Assembly: GCA_021162935.1 (NCBI GenBank) | Contig: JAGGXR010000034.1 | Span: 20,602 to 84,601 of the forward strand | Length of the DNA: 64,000 nt | Direction of reading: 5' to 3' | Source of the DNA: Deltaproteobacteria bacterium | GTDB lineage: Bacteria > Myxococcota_A > Polyangia > HGW-17 > SLPX01 | In this document: positions 12,310-20,312 of the stretch, piece after piece | Numbering within the stretch: the first letter of the stretch is position 1 | Layout: the number at the start of each line of letters is the position of its first letter | Made by a program: the position numbers and the translations under genes | The notes under the pieces: generated by a model | What the model was told of the DNA's origin: nothing | Databases searched by the model: none | What the model saw: only the letters and a program-made list of their open reading frames with translations

Positions 12310-12384
12310 AGCAAAATGGACCATCCGTAGGGAAAATATCCCATTATGATTTATGATTATGGAAAAATCAGGAAAAAAGACAGG
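12309..12384 (+). repeat. Direct repeat copy B (upstream flank of the Cys-rich gene)
   Basis: Second copy of the element at 9096-9164, same orientation, 3.2 kb away. Besides the 24 identical bases at its right end it contains GGGAAAATATCCC (12329-12341), a short palindrome not conserved in copy A. The two copies bracket the Cys-rich gene exactly, one beyond its promoter and one beyond its stop. Confidence 0.85.
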
Positions 12385-12574
12385 GAGTTGTTTTGAGTGC
12401 GCCTCTGGACAGATTTGCCTTCGTGGAGTATCCCTGCCGCGATCGGTCCGGCAGAATTCTGCATGGCAGGCCTTCTATGGGACGGCTGTGAACGGGGGCG
12501 CCGGGCAAGAGGTTGAGGGGAACAGAACCTCGACGTTTGAACATTTCAGTGGTCGATTCGAGTTGGAGGCATGG

Positions 12575-13105
12575 GTGGTCATGGGATCCAAGGGAGGTGA
12601 GATTGGTCGGACGCAGCGAGATCCCTCCTTGGAGGGGCGACTGGGTGTCGATGGAACGGACGAGGCGGACGAGGCGGCCGGCGCAGGTGGGCTCAGGGAT
12701 GTCCTGTACCTGCACCTGCTCGAGCACTGCATCGAGACGTCGGCGCGTCATGCGCATCGCGCCTGCATGGACCGGCTGCTCGTCGAAGAGGCCGACGACC
12801 TCGATATCGTGGACGACCAGGATGGACAGGATGCGCGGGACGTGCAGGACGACATGGATCGGCTCGGAGCCGAACTCGAACTGCTCGAAGCTTTCTTGAA
12901 GAGTCACGATTTTCGCGCCTTGCGGGCCGGGGATGCAGACCTGGCCGGTGGTCGCGATGTGTGGGTGGCCATTGGGTACGGGCCAGACGGATCAGCCACC
13001 TTCGAAAAACTTGCAGGCCCTCCCGATGGCCATGACACGTTCAGCGCAGACGCGGATGAGCGAGGTGGTTCGTCGGAACCACATCTTCCCTGTGAACGGG
13101 AATAG
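12575..13105 (+). CDS. Acidic hypothetical protein, unrecognised
   Basis: The frame shows strong G/C preference in third codon positions from about 12640 to the stop, supporting coding on this strand. The start is uncertain: GTG 12575 lies 5 bases after GGAGG, ATG 12581 is next, and the frame stays open back to 12353 but that part runs through repeat copy B and looks non-coding. The protein (about 176 residues) is very acidic, with helical text such as DVLYLHLLEHCIETSARHAH and a DDLDIVDDQDGQDARDVQDD stretch. No domain recognised. A 179-residue antisense frame (12368-12907) is a competing but weaker reading. Confidence 0.5.
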   Translation: MVMGSKGGEIGRTQRDPSLEGRLGVDGTDEADEAAGAGGLRDVLYLHLLEHCIETSARHAHRACMDRLLVEEADDLDIVDDQDGQDARDVQDDMDRLGAELELLEAFLKSHDFRALRAGDADLAGGRDVWVAIGYGPDGSATFEKLAGPPDGHDTFSADADERGGSSEPHLPCERE

Positions 13106-13153
13106 TCAGGTCGGTATGGGAGTTTTTTCACGTACGTCGGTTCGTGGCGCTTC

Positions 13154-13216
13154 GGTGCATCCGGTTTCGAAATTGGTATGTCAGATTTGGAAATCGGTGC
13201 GTCCTGCTTGGAGAGG
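13154..13216 (+). repeat. Three imperfect 21-bp tandem units upstream of the thioredoxin-fold gene
   Basis: Units start with GGT at 13154, 13175 and 13196. The first two share 14 of 21 bases, including TTT and GAAAT at the same positions; the second and third share about 12. The spacing equals two helical turns, and the third unit contains the ribosome-binding site of the next gene. It could be an operator array or decayed coding repeat. Confidence 0.4.
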
Positions 13217-13222
13217 AGATGA

Positions 13223-13900
13223 TTGGCCAAGATGACGTGTGATGGGACAGGATCGCGGTCAAGGTTCCGTTTGATCGCGTTGCTCGTTACGGTCGCAGGA
13301 TCCGCCTGGGGAGGCGGGTGCCATGGGAAGGCATCAGGACACGATCGTGTGCCTCGTCTGCCAGCGATCAAGGTCGTGGACGGGGCGGGGCTCTTGTTTA
13401 CGTATCGGACGGGCGATTCGTTTCAGACGGTGGACTCGGTGGACAAGGTTCCGGCCTGGGCAAGGGGCCTGGTTCGGGTCATGGACCCGAAGGTACGCAA
13501 CGTGCCGGCTGGGTGGGGTTATGTGGCGGACCTCTGCGGCAAGGCGAAGGATGGCTCCTATCCGTACAGGGCCATGAGGCTGAGTCGGTTCGAGAAGGCC
13601 CAGGCGAGGAGTTGCACCGGAGCGACCACGGCCCCAAAACTCATCGCGTACGTATCGAGCACCTGTCCGGTCTGCGCCCAGGCCGAGGCTTACCTCAAGC
13701 AACGAGGGATTCCGTTCATTGCAAGGGTCGTGGACAAGGATCCATCTGCAGCAGCGGAATTGGCCAAGAAGGCCAAGGCGGCTGGAGTTCCGATCCACGG
13801 AGTGCCCGTGTTCGACATCGCTGGCAGGCTCGTGTCCGGGTTCGATCCGAACGCCATGGCGGCCATGCTGCGTTCCGCTGGCATCACGGCGGGCCGGTGA
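13223..13900 (+). CDS. Exported thioredoxin-fold protein with CPVC motif
   Basis: Residues about 135-220 form a glutaredoxin/thioredoxin-like domain: PKLIAYVSSTCPVCAQAEAY with the redox pair CPVC, followed by FIARVVDKD and the cis-proline region IHGVPVFDIAG. Charged N-terminal residues, a hydrophobic stretch and Cys33 (WGGGC) suggest export and possibly lipid attachment, though the lipobox is weak. TTG 13223 lies 5 bases after AGGAG (13213-13217); ATG 13232 is the alternative. It probably acts in periplasmic thiol chemistry. The next gene starts 150 bases on. Confidence 0.75.
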   Translation: MAKMTCDGTGSRSRFRLIALLVTVAGSAWGGGCHGKASGHDRVPRLPAIKVVDGAGLLFTYRTGDSFQTVDSVDKVPAWARGLVRVMDPKVRNVPAGWGYVADLCGKAKDGSYPYRAMRLSRFEKAQARSCTGATTAPKLIAYVSSTCPVCAQAEAYLKQRGIPFIARVVDKDPSAAAELAKKAKAAGVPIHGVPVFDIAGRLVSGFDPNAMAAMLRSAGITAGR

Positions 13901-14053
13901 CACCCTTCGTGTCTGCCTCGTGTCCAAGACATCGACGGCGTCTGGTTTCGTGACCGTGCGTTTGCGCGTTCGTCGGGCCGCCTTCTTGACAGGTATGACC
14001 CAAAGGGGAAAAACAGGGGAACCGGGTTGGTCGAAGGGCCCAGGAGTTGATGG

Positions 14054-15694
14054 ATGCAGGTCGTTTTCGTCATGCTGTTGGCACTGTTGTCCGGAGGGCC
14101 TTTGGGGCCTTCGGGGCATCGGCGTGCTGTCGAAGCTGTCGATTCCAGGACCGGCGCTGCCGGCGATCGGCCTTTGGTTTCGTCGAGCAGAGCGACGACG
14201 AATCAGGCCGTGCCGTCGATGTCAGCCGGCGCCTGCCACCTCGGTGACCTCCTGGCATCCTTGATGGACCCAGGCAGCAGACGAAAGGTGGCAGACGATG
14301 TTGAGCAGAGCACGCAGGCCTGTCGGACTGAGATGCTCGAGATGCTCAAAACGGCTGCCATGGGCCCAAAGGAGTACGACGCGGTACGAAGGGTCCTGGC
14401 GAGGGCCGGCGTGGCTATGCCACCTTTTTCCGGTTGGTTTTCGGTCCCCAAGCTCAAGCCCGGCCAGGTGCCCGCCTATCGCCGGGTGGATCTGCTCAAG
14501 GCGCTCGTGGCCATCTCCGAGCCTCGCGGATCGGACATGCGCAAGGCCTATCGGGATGCGTTGAAATGGGCCTTCGTGCTGCGGGGCCTCAGTGCGCAGC
14601 GCTCCACCGCCGTGGCCGAGCCCTTGGTCCGTTTCACCTTTCGACTTGTGGGATTTGCGTTTCGGGTCGAGGTGAACCGAGGTCTGGAGAACCTGGGGGC
14701 CTATGCCGTCCCAGGTCTGCTGGCGCTGGCCTCGCAGCGTCAGGTGGACTGGAAGCGGGACCGTCGCCGCTACCTCACGAGGGCCTTTGCTCGATATATC
14801 CTCGGCGTCCTGGTGGAGGGGGATCCTGTTTCCGCCCTGGCCTCTGCCGACCATTCCCTCAAGTTGGAGCTGCTGGCTGCATACGGCAGGTACCATGTCG
14901 CCGATGCGGTGCGGTCGCTCATCGTGTACACGAACGAGGAGGACCCGGCGCTGCGTCGTGCGGCTCGCAAGGCGCTCAGTGCGTATTTCGTGGGACCTCG
15001 GCCGCGGGTGCATCGTCGGCGTCTGAAACTGCCCGGCGGGCGGGAAACCACCGATCGGCGTTTGTTGTTCATGACGTATCGACAGCGAGCGGTCTACGAA
15101 ATCCGCAAGGAACTCGATCGGCTCACGGGCGGGATCTACGATCGGGACGCCAGGGGCGCAGGCCTGCTGGCCGTGCTGTTTTCCGCACAGAATCGTCAGC
15201 GTGCCGGGCGACGCGATCGGGCCTATGCAAAGGTCGAGGCCCTTTGGGCGGCAGGAAAGAAGAAACAGGCCATCTGGCGACTGGAGCGATTGATCTCCAA
15301 AGGCGTTGGGCCGGTCGTGGGGCGTCGGGCCAGTACGATGTACGCCTCCATGGCCATGGAGGCCCTCGAATCAGGCCGAGTGGATGCATCGATCCGGTAT
15401 CGCCTCGTGTCGGCATTGGTGACCGGAGAACCCCTTGCATCGGCCTTGGCGGACGTGGCCTACCTAGAATCCTTGAAGGATCAGGCAGGAGGTCGACGGG
15501 ACGATGCGCTTGCATGGTGTCGCACGTCCCTGCTTTGGAACAGGGACTACGAGGGTTGCTTCCGGGCGGTGGTGGCCTTGTCCGGGGCCAGGTTGGAGAC
15601 GGGACAGGTTCTTTTGGCTCTGGCGGTCGTGTTTGGCCTAGCCCTTCTTTGCCTCTGGGTCTCGGCCTTCCTGCTTCGACGAAGGCGAGGGTGA
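14054..15694 (+). CDS. Secreted/membrane-anchored alpha-helical (HEAT-like) protein
   Basis: 546 residues with an N-terminal signal (VVFVMLLALLSGG) and one C-terminal transmembrane helix (VLLALAVVFGLALLCLWVSA, about 520-541) ended by RRRRG. The central part is rich in paired helices such as AVRSLIVYTNEEDPALRRAA, suggesting HEAT-like repeats. AGGAG at 14042-14046 supports ATG 14054. The stop overlaps a possible GTG start of the pseudouridine synthase gene, so they are likely cotranscribed. No enzymatic motif seen; function unknown. Confidence 0.7.
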   Translation: MQVVFVMLLALLSGGPLGPSGHRRAVEAVDSRTGAAGDRPLVSSSRATTNQAVPSMSAGACHLGDLLASLMDPGSRRKVADDVEQSTQACRTEMLEMLKTAAMGPKEYDAVRRVLARAGVAMPPFSGWFSVPKLKPGQVPAYRRVDLLKALVAISEPRGSDMRKAYRDALKWAFVLRGLSAQRSTAVAEPLVRFTFRLVGFAFRVEVNRGLENLGAYAVPGLLALASQRQVDWKRDRRRYLTRAFARYILGVLVEGDPVSALASADHSLKLELLAAYGRYHVADAVRSLIVYTNEEDPALRRAARKALSAYFVGPRPRVHRRRLKLPGGRETTDRRLLFMTYRQRAVYEIRKELDRLTGGIYDRDARGAGLLAVLFSAQNRQRAGRRDRAYAKVEALWAAGKKKQAIWRLERLISKGVGPVVGRRASTMYASMAMEALESGRVDASIRYRLVSALVTGEPLASALADVAYLESLKDQAGGRRDDALAWCRTSLLWNRDYEGCFRAVVALSGARLETGQVLLALAVVFGLALLCLWVSAFLLRRRRG

Positions 15695-15699
15695 CGCAG

Positions 15700-16674
15700 A
15701 TGGCCCGACGGTCGTCGCCAGGACGACTCGACCTGATCGTATCGCGATCCCAGGACGGCCTGCGTCTCCTCGACGTCTTGATCGGCATCGCCAAGTGGCC
15801 TCCGGACGAGGTCGTTGCCATGGTGAAATCAGGTCGTGTCTGGGTCGGGGGAAAGCGGGTTCAAGCTCCTGGGCGTCTGGTGGCATCCGGACAGCGGATC
15901 GTCATCCAGCCTGCGCCTTCGCGACCGGCGCTCGATGTGGACCTGCGTGGGCGCATCCTCCATCTGGACGAACACGTCGTTGTTTTGGACAAGCCAGCCG
16001 GCATGCCGTCGGTGCCGACTCCTGGCACCGATCAGGGGGTCGTGACCACCGAGTTGGCTAGGACCATGGGTTGGCCCGACCTTCCGATTCCTGTCCATCG
16101 TCTCGACCGAGACACTTCGGGTGTCATGGTTCTGGCCCGGGATCGGAGGACGGCGCGGGTTCTTCAGGACCTTCAGATGGATGGCAGGGTGCGCCGATGG
16201 TACCTGGCCATCACCGTGGGGCGCCCCAAGTCGAACGAGGGGCTGTGGCGTTGGCCCATCAGGCGGGCCCCGAAGCAGACAGGGCGCTTCGAGATCCACT
16301 CAAAGGGCAAACATGCCGAGACTCGTTTTCGAGTCGAAGGTCCACTTTCCGAGGCGAGCGATGGTTCTTCCGACGCGAGCGATGGTTCGGACCCAGGCCT
16401 TTGGCTCGTCAAGTGTGTGCTCGTGACGGGCAGGACCCACCAGATTCGTCTCCATGCCAGCCAGGCCGGATGCCCGATTTTCGTGGATCGGTGGTACGGG
16501 GGGCCGATGTTCAAACGAGGACCCATCGGGCGTCTTCGGATCGGCGCGGGTTTTCTTCCCGAGCGTATCGGCGGTCTCTATCTCCATTCGACCGGATGGT
16601 CGATTTCGGATGGTCCCATCCGTCTGGACATGGTCCAGCCTCCTGATTGGGAATCATTGTTCGAAAGAAAGTGA
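15700..16674 (+). CDS. RluA-family pseudouridine synthase
   Basis: The protein of 324 residues starts with an S4-like RNA-binding region (about 15-60; VKSGRVWVGGKRVQAPGRLV). A catalytic domain follows with the signature HRLDRDTSGVMVLARD; Asp about 136 is the catalytic residue. LVTGRTHQIRLHASQAGCPI, the conserved KTGR-like block, is near residues 244-263. It would isomerise uridine in rRNA or tRNA; which position cannot be told from sequence. GAGGG at 15687-15691 fits ATG 15700; GTG 15691 is an alternative overlapping the previous stop. Confidence 0.88.
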   Translation: MARRSSPGRLDLIVSRSQDGLRLLDVLIGIAKWPPDEVVAMVKSGRVWVGGKRVQAPGRLVASGQRIVIQPAPSRPALDVDLRGRILHLDEHVVVLDKPAGMPSVPTPGTDQGVVTTELARTMGWPDLPIPVHRLDRDTSGVMVLARDRRTARVLQDLQMDGRVRRWYLAITVGRPKSNEGLWRWPIRRAPKQTGRFEIHSKGKHAETRFRVEGPLSEASDGSSDASDGSDPGLWLVKCVLVTGRTHQIRLHASQAGCPIFVDRWYGGPMFKRGPIGRLRIGAGFLPERIGGLYLHSTGWSISDGPIRLDMVQPPDWESLFERK

Positions 16675-16698
16675 CCGGCAGGTGGGTTCAGGCGGGGG

Positions 16699-17319
16699 CT
16701 ATTCCTGGGCTTGGATCCGGCGGAGCAGTTCTCGGATGCGTCTCGAGCCGCCTCCGTCACGGTAGAGGAATTTGATCCCGTTGCCTTGGCCCGACAGGGA
16801 ATAGGCGACTTTTCCCGCCAGGGTGACCGGATTGTGGACGCCTGGGACATCCATGTCCAAGATGACCTCGGTGCCCACAGGCAGGTCCACGGCCGACAGG
16901 AGAAAGGCACCTCCCAGGCTGATGTCGTGGATGCCGCCCTTCATGTATTCCGCACTGTCCTGGGGTCGCCAGCGAACGGGAAAGTCGACTGGGATGCGGA
17001 CGTGGCGCCGTTTGGGATACTCTTCCTCCTTGCCCTGGACCACGTTTCTCAGGAATTGGAGCTTGTCGGTTTCCGTTGCTGCGAATTCTACCGTGGCGCC
17101 TGCGCGTACACGGAGTCTCGGTAGGGCCGGCCGCCAGGTCTGCACTGTGCCTAGGATCATGACCCGGTTGGGCAAGCCTGGGAATTTGAGGTCGATGATG
17201 ACCTTCTGTTTTTCGGTCAGCCTCGAGGTGGTCGGACAGAACAGGGCGCCCGGGACCTCGGGAGAAAAACTGTCGAGGAAATCGTCCATACGCCTGAAGC
17301 GGGTCTTGAGTATCAACAT
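16699..17319 (-). CDS. PilZ-domain protein
   Basis: The C-terminal half (residues about 100-200) is a PilZ domain with both cyclic-di-GMP-binding signatures: RRHVR (RxxxR) and HDISLGG (D/NxSxxG). The N-terminal ~95 residues have a similar beta-barrel look (VIIDLKFPG, MILGTVQTWRPA) and may be a degenerate PilZ-like domain that has lost those motifs. It probably senses cyclic di-GMP. It converges with the pseudouridine synthase gene, and a divergent gene lies upstream. Confidence 0.88.
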   Translation of the reverse strand: MLILKTRFRRMDDFLDSFSPEVPGALFCPTTSRLTEKQKVIIDLKFPGLPNRVMILGTVQTWRPALPRLRVRAGATVEFAATETDKLQFLRNVVQGKEEEYPKRRHVRIPVDFPVRWRPQDSAEYMKGGIHDISLGGAFLLSAVDLPVGTEVILDMDVPGVHNPVTLAGKVAYSLSGQGNGIKFLYRDGGGSRRIRELLRRIQAQE

Positions 17320-17348
17320 AATTCGCTCACTGTTCCATTCGTTTGGCC

Positions 17349-17376
17349 TTGCACGGCGTCACCACCCTGCTAGCAT
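17349..17376 (+). promoter_or_regulatory. Candidate promoter for the C45-type gene
   Basis: TTGCAC (17349-17354), 16 bases, TAGCAT (17371-17376). A second AT-rich block with TATAGT follows near 17394. It lies in the divergent region between the PilZ gene and the next gene. Confidence 0.4.
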
Positions 17377-17486
17377 CACACAGCAATTTTGTAGTATAGT
17401 TGATTTTATTTTTCCTTCAAGCACCGTAAATGTTTTTGTGGAGAAGTTTTTTGGTGGCGCTTGGGACAAGGCGATGGAGGGCGGTC

Positions 17487-18782
17487 GTGGGCGGTGAGAA
17501 ACAGGTGCTTTTCGGTGGTGTCTTCTGGTGGATCCCATCGTTTGTGTTCATGGGGACCATGTCTTCGTTGGGGGCTGCATGCAGCGGGACGGATGAGCCC
17601 ACCGGGTCCATGGAACAGCATGGCGACGTGAAGATTGTGCATCTGCGGGGAACTGCGTACCAGATGGGCCTGCAGCATGGTCGGCTGCTCCATGACCAAC
17701 TGGTCGCGGGGGCTGCCTTTATCGATGATTCTTCTCTGTGGCTCATGATGGATTGGGCCAAGGACAACGGATTCGTGGATGATGCCATTGCGAATTCGTA
17801 TCCCGATGTCATCGACGAATGCCGGGGTATGGCAGATGGAGACGAGGGCGTGTTCACGTTCGAGGAATGCATGACCCTTGCCTACGGAGATGTGATCGTC
17901 GAATTCATGGACCATCCTTCTCTGGCTTGCAGTCAGTTCATCGTGATGGATGGCGCCACCAAAGATGGCCGCCTCCTGCATGGCAGGAACTTGGATTACG
18001 ACCGGATGCCCTTCATGGAGGAAAATCCGGTTCTTTTCGTTCGGGAGCCCAAGGGAAAGATTCCGTACGTGGTCGTGGGATTTCCTGGGAACGTGGCACC
18101 CTACACCGGGATGAACGCTGCCGGTCTGTCGGTGGCGTCCAACGAGGCGAATGCGGTCGATGATATCGATCGGACGGGACGCAGCCACGTGCAGATGGTT
18201 CGCGAGATTTTGCAGGATGCACGGTCGCTCGGTGATGCTGCGTCGTTCATCGAGTCGCAGGACCACATGACCGCGGAAATCATCGTCGTGGCGGACGGCA
18301 ACGCGCACAAAGGGGCTGTTTTCGAAATGACCGCCAATCATGTGGCGGTGCGCCATGTCGATGGTCATGGGCTCGTCTATGCGACGAATCATTTCGTGGA
18401 CCCGCAGATGCTGGACAAATGCGAGCCCGTCGGGCCAGGGGACAGCACGTGGAATCGTTTCGAACGACTCGGACAACTCCTCGACCCCGACGGGAGCGAT
18501 TCGTTGTATGGGAATTTAGATATTGCCGCGGCCATCTCCATCTTGAGGGACACCTACGACGTGGTGACCCAAGAGACCCTCGATCCGAACCAGGCCATCG
18601 ATGGCGCCACCCTGGCGAACAACGGTTGTATCCAATCAGTGGTGTTCGATCCGGCTGCTGGCATTCTGTACGTGGCCCTCGGCTCGGTGCCCGCCATGCG
18701 TCACGAATATGTGGGATACAGCATCGGACAGCTTCTCTCGGATCCGCAGGCCATGGCCCCGGAACCAGCGTCGTATCCGTAG
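17487..18782 (+). CDS. Lipoprotein of the C45 peptidase / acyl-CoA:6-aminopenicillanate acyltransferase-like family
   Basis: GTG 17487 lies 5 bases after GGAGGG (17476-17481) and gives a clean signal ending SSLGAAC, with Cys about residue 32 as the lipidation site. The mature part has Ntn-hydrolase features: RGTAYQMGLQHGRLL, then LACSQFIVMDGATKDG, in which Cys about 148 is the expected nucleophile freed by autoprocessing. LHGRNLDYD and GFPGNVAPYTGMNAAGLSVA follow. The family cleaves or transfers acyl groups on amides. The substrate is unknown; no beta-lactam genes are nearby. Confidence 0.82.
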   Translation: MGGEKQVLFGGVFWWIPSFVFMGTMSSLGAACSGTDEPTGSMEQHGDVKIVHLRGTAYQMGLQHGRLLHDQLVAGAAFIDDSSLWLMMDWAKDNGFVDDAIANSYPDVIDECRGMADGDEGVFTFEECMTLAYGDVIVEFMDHPSLACSQFIVMDGATKDGRLLHGRNLDYDRMPFMEENPVLFVREPKGKIPYVVVGFPGNVAPYTGMNAAGLSVASNEANAVDDIDRTGRSHVQMVREILQDARSLGDAASFIESQDHMTAEIIVVADGNAHKGAVFEMTANHVAVRHVDGHGLVYATNHFVDPQMLDKCEPVGPGDSTWNRFERLGQLLDPDGSDSLYGNLDIAAAISILRDTYDVVTQETLDPNQAIDGATLANNGCIQSVVFDPAAGILYVALGSVPAMRHEYVGYSIGQLLSDPQAMAPEPASYP

Positions 18783-18847
18783 CGCGACGCTTCATGGACG
18801 ACTCGATGCGAGTCTTGAGATGTGAATGGAGTCTTCATTGACACTCT

Positions 18848-18877
18848 TTGTGCGCTGTGGCAAAAACGGCGCATAAT
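18848..18877 (+). promoter_or_regulatory. Candidate promoter for the basic lipoprotein gene
   Basis: TTGTGC (18848-18853), 18 bases, CATAAT (18872-18877). A transcript from here would have a leader of about 170 bases before ATG 19056. I see no riboswitch-like structure in that leader. Confidence 0.35.
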
Positions 18878-19055
18878 GTAGACGCGCTGGATTGTATGGT
18901 TTTGTGGGATCTGTTTTTCCATGGTCATGCTTGCCTGTGGGGCTGTCGAGATCCCAGGTCTACCGAATCGAAGAATTGCCGGGACGATGTGCTGTCCATT
19001 TCTGGTGGGCTGGGCTTGGTGGATGTTCCGGTGCTCATTGCACAAGGAGAAGATG

Positions 19056-20144
19056 ATGAAGACAACCAGGACAGTGAAGGTGTTTGCAGTGGCGGCGTTG
19101 GCGATCGTCGTGTCCACGGCGGGATGCAAGAAGAAGTCGTCCAAGTCGGAGGACAAGACGGCGAAGAGCACAACGAAGGCGGACAAGAATCACCCGGCCG
19201 CTCGTGGTGCAGCAGCAGCCCGGCCCGGTGCCCGGCCAGTTGCCGCCACGGGGACCGTGTCCAGCAAGGCGTCCGGCCCGTTGGGCTTGGTCATGGGCCT
19301 GAACGTGTCTTCGGTGCGCGGCACGCCTCTGTGGGCCTTGCTGCTGAGTTCGGCCAAAGTCAAGAAAGCCTTGGGCGACAAGAAGTACAAGGCATTTGCC
19401 GCGGCCTGCAAAGTGGATCCGGTCAAGAGCGTGAATTCGGTTGAACTCGGCATTCTGGGATCGCTCGGTGGTAAGGGGAAGCACAACAAGGTTGTCCTTC
19501 TGATCAAGGGCACCTTTGACGCTCCCAGCTTGGTGACCTGCGTGAAGACCTTCATCGCCGCGGGCGGCAAAAAGGTGGCGGACGTCACCGTTGGCGGCAA
19601 GAAGGGGTTTACCTTTCCAACGAAGGACGACGTCGTGACGATCGTTCCGATGGATCCGCACACCTTGGGGTTTGCTTCCAAGGACGCCACCAAGGCTCTT
19701 TCGGCGTCTCTGCTTGATTCGTCGCCTCGTCTCAAGGCGCTGGGTGCCACGATCGACCGTTCCAAGTCGGTGCTCTGGGGCGTGTTTGGACGCATTCCCT
19801 TGCCCTCCATGAAGGGGAATCCCATGGGGGCCATGCTCAAGGGCGTGACCGAGATCGCCGGTGGGACGTTCACGGTGCAGCGGACTGGTACGTCCAAGGT
19901 CCTTACCGTGTCCGTGGACATGGGGTCGCCTGCTGCGGCGAAGAAGCTGTCTTCGGTCGTCAACTTGGTGAAGCCAATGATCGCCATGCAGGCGGCCAAG
20001 GGTGGCTCTGCTGGTGGCCCGAAGGCTGCGGCGATGGCTCTCCTGAACAAGCTTCAGGTTTCGGAGGACGGACCTCGACTCAAACTGTCGCTGAGCCTGG
20101 ATGAAGGCATGATGAAGAAGCTGACCAAGTCGGTGGTCAAGTAA
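19056..20144 (+). CDS. Lysine-rich lipoprotein, unrecognised
   Basis: The true start is ATG 19056, 5 bases after AAGGAGA; an upstream in-frame extension to 18921 is spurious. A signal ends VVSTAGC with Cys about residue 23, followed by KKKSSKSEDK, a typical lipoprotein linker rich in Lys, Ala and Pro. The 362-residue protein has alternating beta-strand and helix text (KHNKVVLLIKGTFDAPSLVT, KKGFTFPTKDDVVTIVPMDP), and the C-terminal part is Ala/Lys-rich. It seems to contain two similar halves, each with an LxSS/KxLG segment, but I do not recognise a family. Monocistronic. Confidence 0.75.
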   Translation: MKTTRTVKVFAVAALAIVVSTAGCKKKSSKSEDKTAKSTTKADKNHPAARGAAAARPGARPVAATGTVSSKASGPLGLVMGLNVSSVRGTPLWALLLSSAKVKKALGDKKYKAFAAACKVDPVKSVNSVELGILGSLGGKGKHNKVVLLIKGTFDAPSLVTCVKTFIAAGGKKVADVTVGGKKGFTFPTKDDVVTIVPMDPHTLGFASKDATKALSASLLDSSPRLKALGATIDRSKSVLWGVFGRIPLPSMKGNPMGAMLKGVTEIAGGTFTVQRTGTSKVLTVSVDMGSPAAAKKLSSVVNLVKPMIAMQAAKGGSAGGPKAAAMALLNKLQVSEDGPRLKLSLSLDEGMMKKLTKSVVK

Positions 20145-20312
20145 GGAACCTGCGTTGGTCCCCTTTTGAGCGACCCTTTCTGACCGCTGTCCGTTTCTCT
20201 CCCGTTCTCTCCCTTTGACCAATCGTTTGAATATGAGGAGACGTGCCTGGTGGCTGGGCCGTCATTCCACGTTTCCTAACCTCCTGTTGAAACCGATGTG
20301 TTGGATGCAAAG

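Larger units (their letters stand above)
12182..12574. other. Intergenic region with promoter and repeat copy B
   Basis: Nearly 400 bases between the Cys-rich gene (leftward) and the acidic orphan gene (rightward). It holds the ribosome site and promoter of the leftward gene and repeat copy B. From about 12390 to 12574 I see nothing specific apart from a GGAGG at 12565-12569 that may serve the next gene. Confidence 0.6.

Noticed and set aside
12368..12907. 179-codon minus-strand frame opposite the acidic orphan gene
   Set aside because: Runs through repeat copy B, no ribosome site, and weaker codon-position pattern than the plus strand; kept only as an alternative.
14434..15699. Upstream in-frame extension of the pseudouridine synthase
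   Set aside because: Overlaps the preceding gene in another frame and reads as non-coding; the S4-like domain starts right after 15700.
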